Shown here piece by piece: positions 24,125 through 37,000 of a DNA stretch of 64,000 nucleotides; within the stretch, counting starts at the first letter, position 1; every line of letters begins with the position of its first letter. The DNA is from Branchiostoma belcheri (lineage: Eukaryota; Chordata; Leptocardii; Amphioxiformes; Branchiostomatidae). Both the position numbers and the translations under genes were made by a program. The notes beneath the pieces are model-generated. The model worked only from the letters and a program-made list of their open reading frames with translations, had not been told where the DNA came from and did no database searches. Location of the stretch: NCBI RefSeq assembly GCF_001625305.1, contig NW_017802447.1:608476-672475 (forward strand), read 5' to 3'.

Positions 24125-27100
24125 AGTGAGACCAGACACGGGGACCCTGGGAGCGTCTCGTACGTTCTTGTTGTTGTTGTTGGAGTGTGTACTAAAGGTT
24201 GGCCAGAAAATATATTTTTGTCAGGGGGATATATTCTTCACCACGAGGCTCCATAGCAGGACGACTTGTGTCCGAGCAACAAAGATATTCCTCTCATGTG
24301 GTTGGACGACCGGTCGCTTGCGTCGTCCTGCATAATAAATAAAGTCATTCACAAAAGCGCACCACCAATCGGAAAGCTCCGCTCCTGACACGAGATAGCC
24401 TTCAAGAATGCCGCTCCCCCCTCAATAAAAATTGGAAACAAAAAATCATATAAAAATTCCAGAGGACTCTTGTTCCACATCGTGAAGGTTAAAAGTACCA
24501 AGAGGTGTGCCCCGATCTTTCCGTAGTTGTTATTTTCCCAATGCTACCGCAGAAATGTCCGAAAAGGGTTAACATATCGGACAACCCAAACCCAACCCCT
24601 ACAACTACGTTACAGGCTGGATTTTAAAGAGCCCAGCATGTTTTCTCACTGAATGTGTTTGTTTTCGATGGCTCTGCACACAAAGCAGTTGACAGTTCAG
24701 TTAGCTGAATGAAAGTCCGGGGGCGGGGGTACAACGGTCGGGCAGGAGGGCCAGGGACAGGCGGGCAGGACGTCTTCTAGGGTCCGGCAAAAAGTTTGGC
24801 GACATTGGCAACACCAAAAAATTACACTATGTACAGTGTACACCCCATTATTTGAACGACTATGTAATAGAATGACTCGAGAGTAGTACTAGTGAGTGAG
24901 TTTGAGTTAAACTTAGACTCCATTATCAGATTGATTATCTAGAGTTTCCCGTGTGACAAATCTCTATGTTTATAGGCCAGGAAGTTCATGTGCCCAACTG
25001 TAACAGGCAATCGAAACTTCCATTTGTTGGCACACAGAGTCGGTAGCGACTACTATAAAAGCCGTGTTTTCATTTGACGCGAACGCTTCACCTTTTTTTC
25101 TGGTTAGGCCGCTAGGGGGTGATCCGCTAATTATGAGGAGAGGGTGGACAGTCGTTCTTAGAGCTGGATTATATTTGCATGGTTTGTAATCTCCAAGCAG
25201 ATGTTGGGGCGGGCTAGATCGTTACTAGACCGTTTTCCTAGCTGCCTCCTCCATGAAGTACGTAGTTTGACAGGAATTTAAGGAAAACGTAACAACTTAG
25301 CCTCCCCCAACATCTGCTTGGAGGTTACATGGTCTGCACCAATCTAGCTTTCCACTGCGACTGGCTCCGTGGGCTAAATACTTGCAAATTATTATTTATA
25401 TCGATAAAGTAACCGTTAGAGGGAATTGGGATAGTCTCTACCAGACTCCTTTATAATATAGGTCACTGCAAAAAAATTGGCCAAATCATGACAGCATGTG
25501 ATAGAACTCATTGGCCGACTGTAAATTCCTCTGGCAAACTTTCCTCCATATTTCGCATTTTTTGTACGATTTTCCAGCAACTCAGTGAGTCTGGTAGAAC
25601 ATAACTATAAGTTTGGATCGGAACAGCTATGCCAGCCAGGTTAACATGGTGATATGATGATCTGCTAAAGCCGCAATGTCCCGTATTATCGGCTTTTGGG
25701 ACGTTTTGGGTGGGGAGGGGGATCAGAAACGATCTGATAACAAACCGCCCAGAATTCAAGGTATGCTTCTTCTCACTCACCCGGTTCCCTACATTCTAAC
25801 CACACCCGCATAACGATATAGACATGGCATTTGTGCATGGTCATGTTGTTGTTGTACGTTCAGACTAACATATGCTACATTCTAACGCCCCATGTTAGTA
25901 TCGTTAACGTTAATAGTAATACTAATTTTACACACAAAATGGTAAATCTTTGAAACATTGGCGATTGGGATCTAGTAGCAAGTGTTGTCCAGACTGCTGC
26001 ACTTCACTTCCAAGTCGCTAGGATCCGGAATAGACTTTGGCGTCGTCGGACGAACTTTTACAATAAGCGCAATCTTTCACAGCTCTTTGTCATCAAAGCA
26101 ACATAAAGGCGAAAAATATCAAGATCCCTTAAGTAACCGTCCCATGTTCTGTATGCATGTATAATACTAGTACTAATAGTTATTCTTTGTAGACACTTTT
26201 TTTGCTCAATACACGAAAATAATATCTTTTTGCTGGTCTTGGTTGTATAAAAGTGAATATTATTGTTGTCATTTTTCAAAAATTTTCAGCTATGTTGTTT
26301 CTGTAGATCTACAAGAAGGCTTGAAAAATCATATTCTGAACAACACTGAGGCAGTAAGAACACAAGAGGAACATATGAGAGGTACGATTCAGGTCTTGTT
26401 CCCAGAGTAGTGTATACAGTAACATCATTGTATACCTTTAACATTAAGAAAAAAAAATGTTCATTTTTCTTTGGCCTCATACTCAATAATGCCATGATTC
26501 CATCATCAAAACCTATGCACAATATCCATTCTGTCAACTGGTGTACTGATAGTACACACTACACGTATCTCTAAATATGATACAATTCACTAATACAATA
26601 GTCTTGGCACAAGACGTAACTAGAAGACCACAACAGGAGCTGTAATGTCAGTCTTAGGTGAGTTTGATGGACCAAACCGATGTCTGGATACCAGACTAGG
26701 CGAAGACCACACCATTAAAATATGGCATACAGGACTACTGCTACTACTGTTACAAATGTTTAGGACAACATTGAAAATAGACCATTGATATCCATCTGTA
26801 ATAGCTAACCCTCTTCATGGCTTTTTGCTAAAATAGACAATTTCCATGGAAGGACTATCATTTGAGAAGTCGAAACATCTGATCTACATGTTCCGAACAT
26901 TGACTTTCATGCATTTTTAAAACGATTTTGCTCAGTGCAAGGCCAAAAGACCGCTGGAATTAAATTTGTGTTACTGGAACAGCATCTCTTCTCCCTAGCT
27001 AAGTCAAAAACATCAATGCTTGAGACAAGCTTGAGTCATGGAGAGGACTAACTGACCTAATAGGAGAGGCATTTTTAGGGATATTGCCATAAGCATAAGC

Positions 27101-27380
27101 AAGAAAACGTGGTATGGCACGTTTATGGTGCTTTTACTTCATTAGCTGTACATGATAGTACCTTGTACTAGTATAGCATGTACACATTCTTCAGACTGGC
27201 TACTAGTATTACAGATGTATTTTACATACCAATGTATCAATAGGAGAAGAGGTATGTCCATATCAACAGTTGAGAAACCCAACCAGTACAAAAAAAAGTA
27301 AAAAAAAATACTGCAAAACTGCTGTATTATGCCTCAATGTTGTTTACCAGTTATGCAATTGAATCTGTTTTTTTTTTCAA
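24125..27380. other. Intergenic between the zinc-finger and IPMK genes
   Basis: It holds a palindromic MITE (25177-25337), a lone related MITE end near 25434 and a 10-bp inverted pair GCAGGACGAC (24256-24265 and 24322-24331). The ORF at 25508-25780 has no supporting features. The rest is AT-rich and featureless. Confidence 0.4.
25177..25337. mobile_element. MITE of the CTCCAAGCAGATGTTGG family
   Basis: The left end (about 25177-25217) and right end (about 25297-25337) are inverted copies with a few mismatches and the shared core CTCCAAGCAGATGTTGGGG. The core recurs elsewhere in the window (16633-16650, 30465-30483 and, shortened, 63271-63588), so this is the most complete member of a dispersed family. 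Confidence 0.65.
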
Positions 27381-27385
27381 TTATC

Positions 27386-27391
27386 TTTATT
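27386..27391 (-). terminator. Possible IPMK polyadenylation signal
   Basis: A reverse-strand AATAAA lies about 500 bp beyond the IPMK stop codon. Confidence 0.35.
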
Positions 27392-27889
27392 TGGCTTTCA
27401 AAACATACCATACAAAAGAAAACCACGGCATGCAAAAATAAGTGGCACACGTATGTAACAATAAAACTGAAACACAAAATAATCACAAAACTAATATGAA
27501 CCCCTATCAACGATAATAACAAAATAACAGAATTTTAATGAAAAGGACATGTAATTTGCCCTACTTGCCCTAATGTTTTGAATCTTACATATATCTTGTC
27601 TCTTTTCAACAACATACGTGCATCACGGTTTTTGATAGTACAAATGCATAAGCAACATGAGAAATAAAACCTGGCAAGACGGACTGCTTTTGACAATATT
27701 TTATACAAAATATTCACCTAAAATAATAAGTAACTATCTACCCAATAGACGTATTTGATTATAATTAATTTTGATGATAATTTCCCAGACTTTTGCCAAT
27801 AAAAATATTCACCCATTATCCCTTGTAGGGGAATGTTACAATAGTTTGAGAACTTTTCTTTGTAAAATAGTCCATTCTTTTTGTCTTGA

Positions 27890-30773
27890 TCATATACCTA
27901 TCTTTTCTAGATAGCTTATTAAGTTCTTTATCCCATACAAGTAGTTCTCATCAATGTGATCAGAGGGAAACACATGGGCAAAGTCAATCATTCTTACATC
28001 TATCTTAGCTTGAGCTATACAGTCTGTATCAATGTCCCTGGTTGGACAGGATAACCCATCTTCTACCTCCGGTAACCTATCAGCATCCCTGTCTCTTGGT
28101 GAACCTGAGTGACCTGTGATAGCCTGTTCAGTTGACTCTGTCTTGCCCATTCCCTCTACCCCAGACACTTGTGTGTGTGGTCCGTTTACATTTTTCTCTT
28201 TGACTGCCTTTTGTGTTGATCTGTAGTCATTCTGGAATGGGACTTGCCGCAATTTTGGGTCTGAAACGCTTTCTCTCAAACCCTCTTGCCCTGCTCCATT
28301 TTTATCTCCCTTGGAATGTGACAAGTGGTGAATTTGATCAAAAGATATGTCACCACTTGCTATAGTGACTGTGTTTTCTGTAGAGTACTCTGCACTGTGC
28401 TCTGCGGAGTTGGATTTCTCCGTGGAGTTTTCGGGCTCCCCCTCGTAAACAATGAGGAGGGAGCTGGAGAAGAGGCAGATCTGAGACTGTGTCTTGATGA
28501 ACCGTTTGATTTTCTCCAGCTGACACAAGATGGCCTGCAGCACTCCGACTTGTAGTTGGCAGGTTCCATCCATGGTCAGGTACTTAGTCAGACCTGGTGG
28601 ACCAAAGAAATGGTACAATGGTACTTAGAAATTAGCATTATTGTAAGATTGTCTCCTGTGAAATCAACTTGTTCCTTCTCTAAAGATGCAGAAATCAGAT
28701 TTCAAAAGGCTCATTTTCATAGTTTAATATTTATGTGGTTGGTTGTCAACAAATCCATTAATTCAATTATACAAACATACACAGAACTTTACAATTCTTT
28801 ACTTTATGGATAACAAAACAGTTCTCTCACCCATGCCGACATGGTTTTCATCCAGGCTCCTCCCATATTTCTTGTCGTAGTACACCACTTCTCCTGTTTT
28901 CCTCTTATAGATCTGGAAGAGAAATCAACAGTTCTCATTATATGAATGGTTTGAGGGTGATTCTTTCCTTGTGCTTGGTACATTTCCTTGCTTCTACTGT
29001 ATCAAGATTTTGGAGTGACAGAGCTCTTTGCCCAACCATGTAAAGTAAAGAGCATAATTTGGTCATTGCACATTCAGACAGCTAGGGCAGGAAAAAATTA
29101 GAGGGTCAATTATACTTAATGTAAGATACTGTATTTGTAAAGAATAATTAATGGGATTTCTTAAAAGTTTGAGACAGTACCTACCCTCATTCCCATGAGT
29201 TGGAACCCCACAATGTCGATAGGGGGGTACTTCTTCTTCTCTCGTTCAATCTTGTCTGGAGTGGCCTCCAGATCGTAGCAGCGTCTCCCCACCTGATAGA
29301 TACAGGGGTCCTTCATGGGTGACTGAGCTTTCGGTTCATATTTATCAGTAACTGTCAATTTCATCATAAATTTGTCACAGGTCAGTCTTCAGAGGACACA
29401 ACATAACAATGGACACAAAATGGGGCCAACAAAATATCAACATAACTGATGGCCTAGACTTAGTAAAAACAACTCACCTTGACATCTAGAATGCAGGGTT
29501 GGTGGAACTTTCTGGTGATGTCTTCCAGCTTGATAAAAACCTCTGGGGAAGGTTAAGGTTAAGTATGGTATGGTGTTAATGTTTAAGGTAGAGTACGCGC
29601 CTCAATAAAGCTTCCAAAGGGTAGCAATATGCTGATGACAGTGGCTTGAGGACTTAACAAAAGTGCCAAAGTGCTATATACAGGTTTTGTGCAGGTGCAG
29701 TATGTGCTACAACTAGATTTTCATGCACATTTTCCTCACCGCACTAGCCTGGTTACCAAACCTATTATAGCTCCCGAGTCCTACATCCATCTATTTGCGG
29801 AGAGGATGTAGGACTCGGGAGCTATAATAGGTTTGGTAACCAGGCTAGGACGGGATGCCCTAGATAGGGCTTTGCCCAGTATTATATAGAACTAGAACTA
29901 GATACTTATGAATAGGGAGGTTTGGGAAGGATACGTGAAGGGTCATCCTCAGGAACAAACTTCCCCAGGTACTTTGGCATGAAAAGTCTTAAAGTCAGCA
30001 GGTCCTGATTCGTTGTGTTCTCGTCAAAAATCTTCTGGTAAAACCCGAGTTCCTTCTGGCCACGTGGTGGCGGCTGTAGGGGCTTCAGTAACGTCCCGTC
30101 TTCATGCTGTAACATACCTGGAAAAACGCATGCGAATTTTCAGAAAAGAATCCTCAATGATGCTCGTTGTGAAATGCTGTGATGGCAAAGTAACTGCCAT
30201 CCATAAATGTGACTTATCAACTGCGTGCAGTGAAATTGACAACGATGTTCCAAAATATGGATTTCACACCACAAAATACTAGTAATCTTAACTACTTACA
30301 CTAGGAACGCTATCAGAAATGGCAGATTTGCCACCTTACCAATACTGCGTTGTGTCTCAAAACATGCATTGCAAGATTGCACTGTGTATATTTACACACA
30401 CTGACACAGACATGCACACACAGACTGACAAACACACAAGCCAAAAAAACCAAAGCAGCTTCTTCTCTCCAAGCAGATGTTGGTGTGGAAAAATCCCAAA
30501 TCATGTTATACAGTCCCTTGGTGATCTACCAGAATATAACGGTTAGCAGTGCTTGCTTATTTCATATATGTCGGTTTTGTTGCGAAAATCCTGACCTTTC
30601 TTGGTTTTGCCCTGTCCATATCGGTGCCCGGCGACTTGATGTGCTAGCGGGCGGCAGCGGCGGGGGAGGGGAGGCGTGCACACCCCTTCTCGTGCTCCGC
30701 TCTTCTCCGGGGTTTTTCTCGTTCGTTCGACGTCAAGTTGATTTTTACAGGAAATTTCGTTGCTTTCAGCCAT
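27890..30773 (-). CDS. IPMK: Inositol polyphosphate multikinase
   Basis: Six coding exons: 30773-30596, 30117-29935, 29542-29478, 29292-29185, 28912-28831 and 28593-27890. Every phase closes and the product is 439 residues. Family motifs appear in order: PLAHQVAGH near the N-terminus; LLKPLQPPPRGQKELGFYQ; the inositol-kinase signature PCILDVKVG (136-144); GFQLMGMR (about 171-178); YGRSL; SSSLLIVYEG (248-257); and DVRMIDFAHVFP (404-415) with the metal-binding D409. The final IDENYLYGIKNLI tail is typical of IPMK rather than IP6K. It phosphorylates IP3/IP4 to IP5 and also PIP2, mainly in the nucleus. A polar, Ser/Glu-rich insert of about 145 residues separates the SSLL and DFAH motifs, as in other IPMKs. 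It is divergent from DDX21 across a 281-bp shared promoter. Confidence 0.95.
29744..29848. mobile_element. Perfect 45-bp hairpin element in an IPMK intron
   Basis: The 45-bp arms at 29744-29788 and 29804-29848 are exact reverse complements around a 15-bp loop. Arm ends read CTAGCCTGGTTACC. A diverged relative with the ends TAGCCTGGT and ACCAGGCTA lies at about 52803-52898. This is a palindromic MITE or MITE remnant between IPMK exons 2 and 3. Confidence 0.8.
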
Positions 30774-31054
30774 ACCACGATACGCGTCTCATTCCTGACA
30801 GTCTGCAGCCGAACCTAAATTTGCAAAATTATAAAGAAAAGTTGTTTTTGTGACTTCCCTATGGCCTTGGGCACTTGTTTTAGTGCGCATGCCCAAACAT
30901 GGAAAAATTAACCGTTGAACTTTCAACTTTAGCTTCTCCCAGCATGCTTAGCGCGTTGGGTCAAAGGTGAGCCGGACATTTCATCACCACGTGGAAACTT
31001 CGGAGAAAAATCTTTCGTTTTTCTTTACGTTTTACTGCAATATTGCCGGTCAAA
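30774..31054. promoter_or_regulatory. Bidirectional IPMK/DDX21 promoter
   Basis: Only 281 bp separate the divergent start codons. There is no TATA box. TGCGCATGCCC at about 30884-30894 matches the NRF1 palindrome, a common element of housekeeping bidirectional promoters. A pyrimidine-rich TTTTTCTTTACG lies before the DDX21 ATG. Confidence 0.65.
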
Positions 31055-34000
31055 ATGCCGGCACAAGTTGTTAAAAAGACGACCAAGAAAACAGTTCACA
31101 TGGAGGTGTCAGAAGAGTCGGTTTGTGAGGAGAAAATCGACGGAACGGTGAGAATATTTCTTTATAGAAGTTGGGACAAGTTTAGCTTTGCATCTGGAAA
31201 ATTTATTATATAACCAAGGAGGTTTAAACTTCCTTGATATAACGTTTTAAGTTAGATATTAAGCGAGAGCTGGCGTTTTTGTTGTTCCTCTATGCTCATA
31301 GTTGTCAAAAGGCCTAGTTTTACACGTATGTTCAAGTTTTAGTGAATTTTATTTTGTGACACGTGGTCGGTCGGTTCGCCCAGCTCTTTTTGGTACTGAA
31401 AGTCTATAAAGTTTAGGTCATTTAACAGTTAGCTCTGAGTCTGTGTACTATTAGTTACAAAAATATATTTTCCAAATGTACTTCTGTTTTTCTGAAGCTG
31501 GTTGTTCTGGACAGAGACTGCAGGCTGGTGGAAAAATATAAGCAAAGTCAAAAGCTACTTTAATCATATTCGTAAATTATGAATTAAAATACCTACTATC
31601 ATGACAATCCTATGATGACATTGAGCTCCCTCTTCTAAAGAAAAGTTGAGGAAATGCTCTTAACCGAACCCTTTATACTTACTGAGGATTGTACGTTGCC
31701 CACCTGATGCAAATTACTTGTGTATTTTGTGGATGGGCGGGGCTGAGAAAGACAGCCAACATGATTGACATGTGTCTACATATTACTTGTTCACAGCCAG
31801 AGAAGGCGAAGAAAGACAAGAAAAGTAAGAAGAGAAAATTAGAGACAGAGGCACCCAAAGCTGTGAAAAGTGAACCAGAAGAACCAGAGAAGAAGAAGAA
31901 AAAGAAGACCAAAGCCGAGGACAACACGCCCAAGAAACAGAAGAAGAACAAAGAAAAGAAGATTAAGATAAAAGAAGAAAATGACGATGCAGAGAATGGT
32001 ACTTCTGTTTCGGATGGGGAGGTAAAGAATATGTTAATGCTTTGTGCAATAATTGCTATTTATTTTAAATGTAAGGTTTATAAGCACATCAAAAGATTTA
32101 GCACCTACTTGCACTACATTTTTTTTTCAATTTTGATCATTTGAGGATCAAGGTTTAGCAGTCTGCTATATTAAGTCGCCTGTTTTTTTCCCAAGTGTGC
32201 AGATGAAAATGGTGCCAATGAAAACGGGGCCATCACAAGAGAGGAGGGAGACTTTGAGAACTTCCGTATCACAGCACAGACAGTTGCAAAACTGAAAGGT
32301 CTGTACAGTAATACTACTAATAGTCTGTTTATATCAGGTTATATACATTTGAGAAAAAAAGATTGTAATAGGTAGTTTATATATACATCTAGTTGTTATT
32401 AATATGACAATGATTTTAGAAACTTACTAAGAACTGGTTAGTGCAGCTAACAGTGTCCTTGGGTACTAGTAGTTCATTTAAATGACCTTTATTAACATGC
32501 TAGTGATTTTTTCCAGCCCGTAATGTGGTGAAGCTGTTCCCAGTTCAGTACAAGACCTTTGACTTTGTGTACGACGGCTGGGATGTCATCACTCAGGCAA
32601 GAACTGGGACTGGGAAGACGGTAAGCTTGTTTCTTTCATACAATATGTGATATGTTGACACTATATGAAGTTTTCTGAAGGAGTGAAGCACTAGGTTCCA
32701 ATTGTCTGATGTGTGTGTGTGTTTCATTGCGTGTGTGCGTTGTGTATGTATCTATTTTAGATTTGAAAGGCAGCGCGCTGTGCAAAAAAGGCATTTTACA
32801 TGCGGTTTTACAGGTAGAAATTGTCACCCCCCCAAAACATAATTTTTTGGGGGGCAGTCCACTGAGTATGCTCTGCCAGAGGGAGCAGTGCAGTTCCTGT
32901 ATGCCAGTGGGCGTGAAATCTCTGATTGGTTTTCCTATGTAGCTGGCCTTCAGCATCCCACTGGTGGAGCGGCTACAGAAGGAAGGAGTGTCCACCAAGC
33001 GGGGCAGGGCACCATCGGTCATCGTGCTCGCTCCCACCAGGGAACTGGCCATTCAGGTATGGACAGAATGTAGCACTTCTTGTTTGTCTTATGTTTGTCA
33101 ATTTAGGTGCTCTATCAGGTTTTCAAAGAAACTGATAGAGCACTTAGATTTTGTCACATTTTTAGTGGGGGGCATTTAAATTAAACCATGCTTTTAGATC
33201 ATAATTTCTATGCATTTAATCAACAATGGGTGCTGTTCTTTGATGATGTTTTAAACAACTTGCATCTGTTTGTTCCAGGTTTATGAAGACTTCAAGAGTA
33301 TCAGCACCAAACTGACCTCATTCTGTGTGTATGGAGGGACACCCTATCCTCCACAGAGTACGGCAATGAAAATTCTGTCCTTTTTACCTGAAACAGAAGT
33401 GTGTGTGAGAAATGAATACCAAGAACTGAGTATGAAGATAAAAATTTAAGACGTTTTGTGCTCTCAAACAGTGTAGTTGTTTAGAAAAATTCACTAGTCT
33501 GACCAAGGGAAAAATCCACCTCCATTCCATACCCTGCCTTTTAGTCATACCATTTTTATCACCCAATGGTTGAGCTATAGCCATATTTGAACATATGATT
33601 TCCCATTTTTCCTCATATTGTGATAATTTCTTTAAGCAATTTTGGTTTTCGTCTTGAATCTTCCAATTATTTTTTGACTCACTTGACTGTCAATTATGCT
33701 TATATATTTTTAAGTTACTTATGTAATTTTATTGAGTTCTGTACAAGATAAGTTGCTGTATCTCGTTTATCCCACCCAGACTGCCTTGTGTGGATCCATG
33801 ACAGTGGGGTTTAACATACAGCCAGAGAAAATGTTGTGCCTTGGATCGGAGCACAGACTGTGTTGTGCCTCGTTCTGCAGCACATCTACATAGTTTTAGT
33901 AGTAGCCACATCTTAAATGTGCAAAGTTTCACTCTCAGGACAAAGTGAAGTAGTAGTAGTAGTGACCATTCTAAAAAGTAGCTCATGGATTTGAGCTGGT

Positions 34001-37000
34001 TTTCATAGTACAGGGACAGTCTGGTCCCCCTTCCTGAATCCTAGTCTCCTGATATATAAAATGTATCTGTCAAGATGATGGGATGGTTTTAACTTTGTCA
34101 TTAGCAACAGGATTTCTTTAAATGGGCAAAACTCCATTATGTTTAAACATTATGTACACAATCTGGAATTGCAGTACTGAAAGGTTCTCCTAGATGGCGC
34201 CAATACCTGCATGCAACAACAATTTTCACCTCTCTCTCATACAGATGATGCCATCAACAGGGGTCTGGACATCCTGGTGGGCACGCCTGGACGTATCCAG
34301 GACCATGTCAGGAGCGGGCGGCTGAACCTGTCGGAGCTGCGCCATGTCGTGTTGGACGAGGTTGACCGCATGTTGGAGATGGGCATGGTGGAACAAGTGG
34401 ACGAAATTTTGGAAGCCGCGTACAAGAAAGGTAGCTTCTCGTTATATTTTTAAGGCGATGTTATGGAAGATTTTTGCGCTAATACTGTAAATGTAAACAA
34501 TTGAAATTTTCTCATCTAGATTGTCGTTTTCATTAACTTTCAACATATCAGCGCTACTATTTCGCTTTTCCGGCAACTCGGCAAGCGCAGTGCGAGAAAA
34601 AGTTTTGCTAGGCCTGCTGTATTTTTAGGAGGGCTCCTAAAGATAATGTAAACAAACAGCGGCTTTCGTTCGGGTATCTTCAGCAGCTTCCGGCGTGTTT
34701 TTGCGGTGCAACGATGTTGATCTTTTACTCCCCAAATGTCATTATGAACCCAGGTAGGCTTATAGCGCAAGAAACTGTGTAAAACAATGATGTTTGAAAC
34801 AGTGAAAATCTTATTTACTATTGCTTTAAGGGAACACCTACCTCAATCCTATGATGACATTGAGCTCCCTCTTCTGAAGAAAAGTTGAGGAAATGCTCTT
34901 TACCGAACCCTTTATACTTTCAGAGGATTGTGCTGCCAATCTAAAGCAAGTTAATGTTATTTGTTAGGGGATGATTAGATGTGGCCTTACAATGACAAAT
35001 CCCTTGTACACTGTAGTAAATATTATGTATGAATTTTGAGGTGAATGTCTTGTGTATTTGCATTCTTGTTTGTAAGACCTGTTCCTCACCATATTGCTGT
35101 TTCTGACGTCCTTTGTTTTTTATCACAACCTTTGCTGTTGCTATTTTCCAGAGGACAAGTCACAGAACCCACAGACGCTGTTTTTCTCGGCCACGCTGCC
35201 AAACTGGGTGCACGAGGCCGCCACCAAGTACATGAAGGCAGAGCCCAAGCATGTGGATATGATTGGCACTGAGCAGAACAGAAGCGCCACCACAGTCGAG
35301 GTATGGTACTGCAATGCCATTGTACTTATGTTGGTACTGGAGTTCTTCTCTTTGATAAGCTTATGTATGGAAAGATTCGGTAAATTTAATAGTAACCTCC
35401 GGTGACGTAATATTTCTGGGGCTTATAGACTTGTAGCATATAATCTTAACTAATTATGTATGATAGCCAATTTACAACACTGAACATTTTTCAACGATTC
35501 GCCATGTTTTTTTCCGTCCAGCATCTTGCTATCCGGTGCGGCTGGCAGGCTCGTGCCCCTGTGATAGCGGACATTGTCACGATGTACAGCGGTCAGCACG
35601 GCAGGGCCATGGTGTTCTGTGAGACCAAGAAGGAAGCCAACCAATTGGTCCTAGAGGGGGCCCTGAAACAGGAGGCCCAGGTCCTACATGGGGACATCCC
35701 TCAGGCACAGAGGGAGCTCACACTCAAGGTCAGAGGTCATGGCAACCATGTTTTTTTTAGTGTTACTTTGTTGCATGTTGTTATGATGCTACGATTTTAG
35801 ACTTACATATCCTCATAGCCATGTTAGTCCTATATTTTGCTACGATGCCATGATTTTAGCTTTACATATATCCTCATATAATGCCTGTCCACCAATCCGA
35901 TTGCTAGCTTTATGTCACATTGTAAGTTTACGTAGAAAATGTATTCTCAGATATGATGTTTTGGGCTTTCAGCTCTTTTTGTCTAGTCCCATAATGACCA
36001 GTGGCATATCTTATTGCAGAGTTTCCGAGATGGAAACATCCAGGTTCTGGTAGCTACAGATGTGGCAGCGCGGGGACTGGACATTCCTGAAGTGGACCTG
36101 GTGGTACAGTGTGAACCGCCCTCGGTGAGTGACTAGTATACAAGGATGGTTGGCTGTGGTGTGTTTTTAGTCAGAATGGTGCATAAAGACTTCTTCAGTG
36201 ATAAAGAGCAAATTGGCGGAGCGTACTGCGCCTTTGATAAACCCTGTGATGTTTTGTGTATATTGTCTCTGTTTAAGGTCATACAATGTATAAGGATGAC
36301 ATACCATCTATAGTTTTCAAATATTGTGTCGGAAAAGAGATCGTCTGCAAAGGGCAAAATTCTGATGCAACATTGCCTAAACATCCAACGAAAAATTATA
36401 ATAAAGAACCTTCGTATACAGTCTCTTGATGAAATTATTTACGCATGTTTCCTGGTGTTTTCCCCAGGACGTGGACTCGTACATCCACAGGTCTGGTCGT
36501 ACCGGCCGCGCTGGACGGACCGGCGTCTGTGTCTGTTTCTACAAACCCAACAGGGAACAGGACCTGCGCTACGTGGAGAGACGGGCCGGGATCAAGTTCC
36601 GACAGATCAACGCTCCGCAGCCGGACGACATCGTCAAGGCAGCAGCCAATGACTCTGCAAGGTGAGAATAGACTTATTATAGTAAAAATATAGTCAAACT
36701 TGTCCACGAAGGCCACCCAGGGGACTGAGGTCAAGTGGTCATCATAAAGTGGTCTTCTTGGGCAGGTCACTTAATGCTTGCACGTATGGGAAACAATTTG
36801 GGACCGGAAAAGGGTGAACATTATGGCCAGCTTAAAGAGGTGGCCCCTTGGGCATGTTTGACTGTACACAATGGAGAAGCATATGTTTTTAAATTTGGAT
36901 ATAGAAACCCACTCATGAAGTCATGATCAGCCCTAGTGTTTATCAGCAAAAAGTATGGATATAACAAATACATTGTGGTGACTTAATGAATGGTTTACAG

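Noticed and set aside
24256..24331. GCAGGACGAC inverted pair as a MITE
   Set aside because: Arms of only 10 bp with no target duplication or second copy.
25508..25780. 90-codon minus-strand ORF beginning MSEKKHTLNSG
   Set aside because: No recognisable motif, promoter or splice partner; likely chance.
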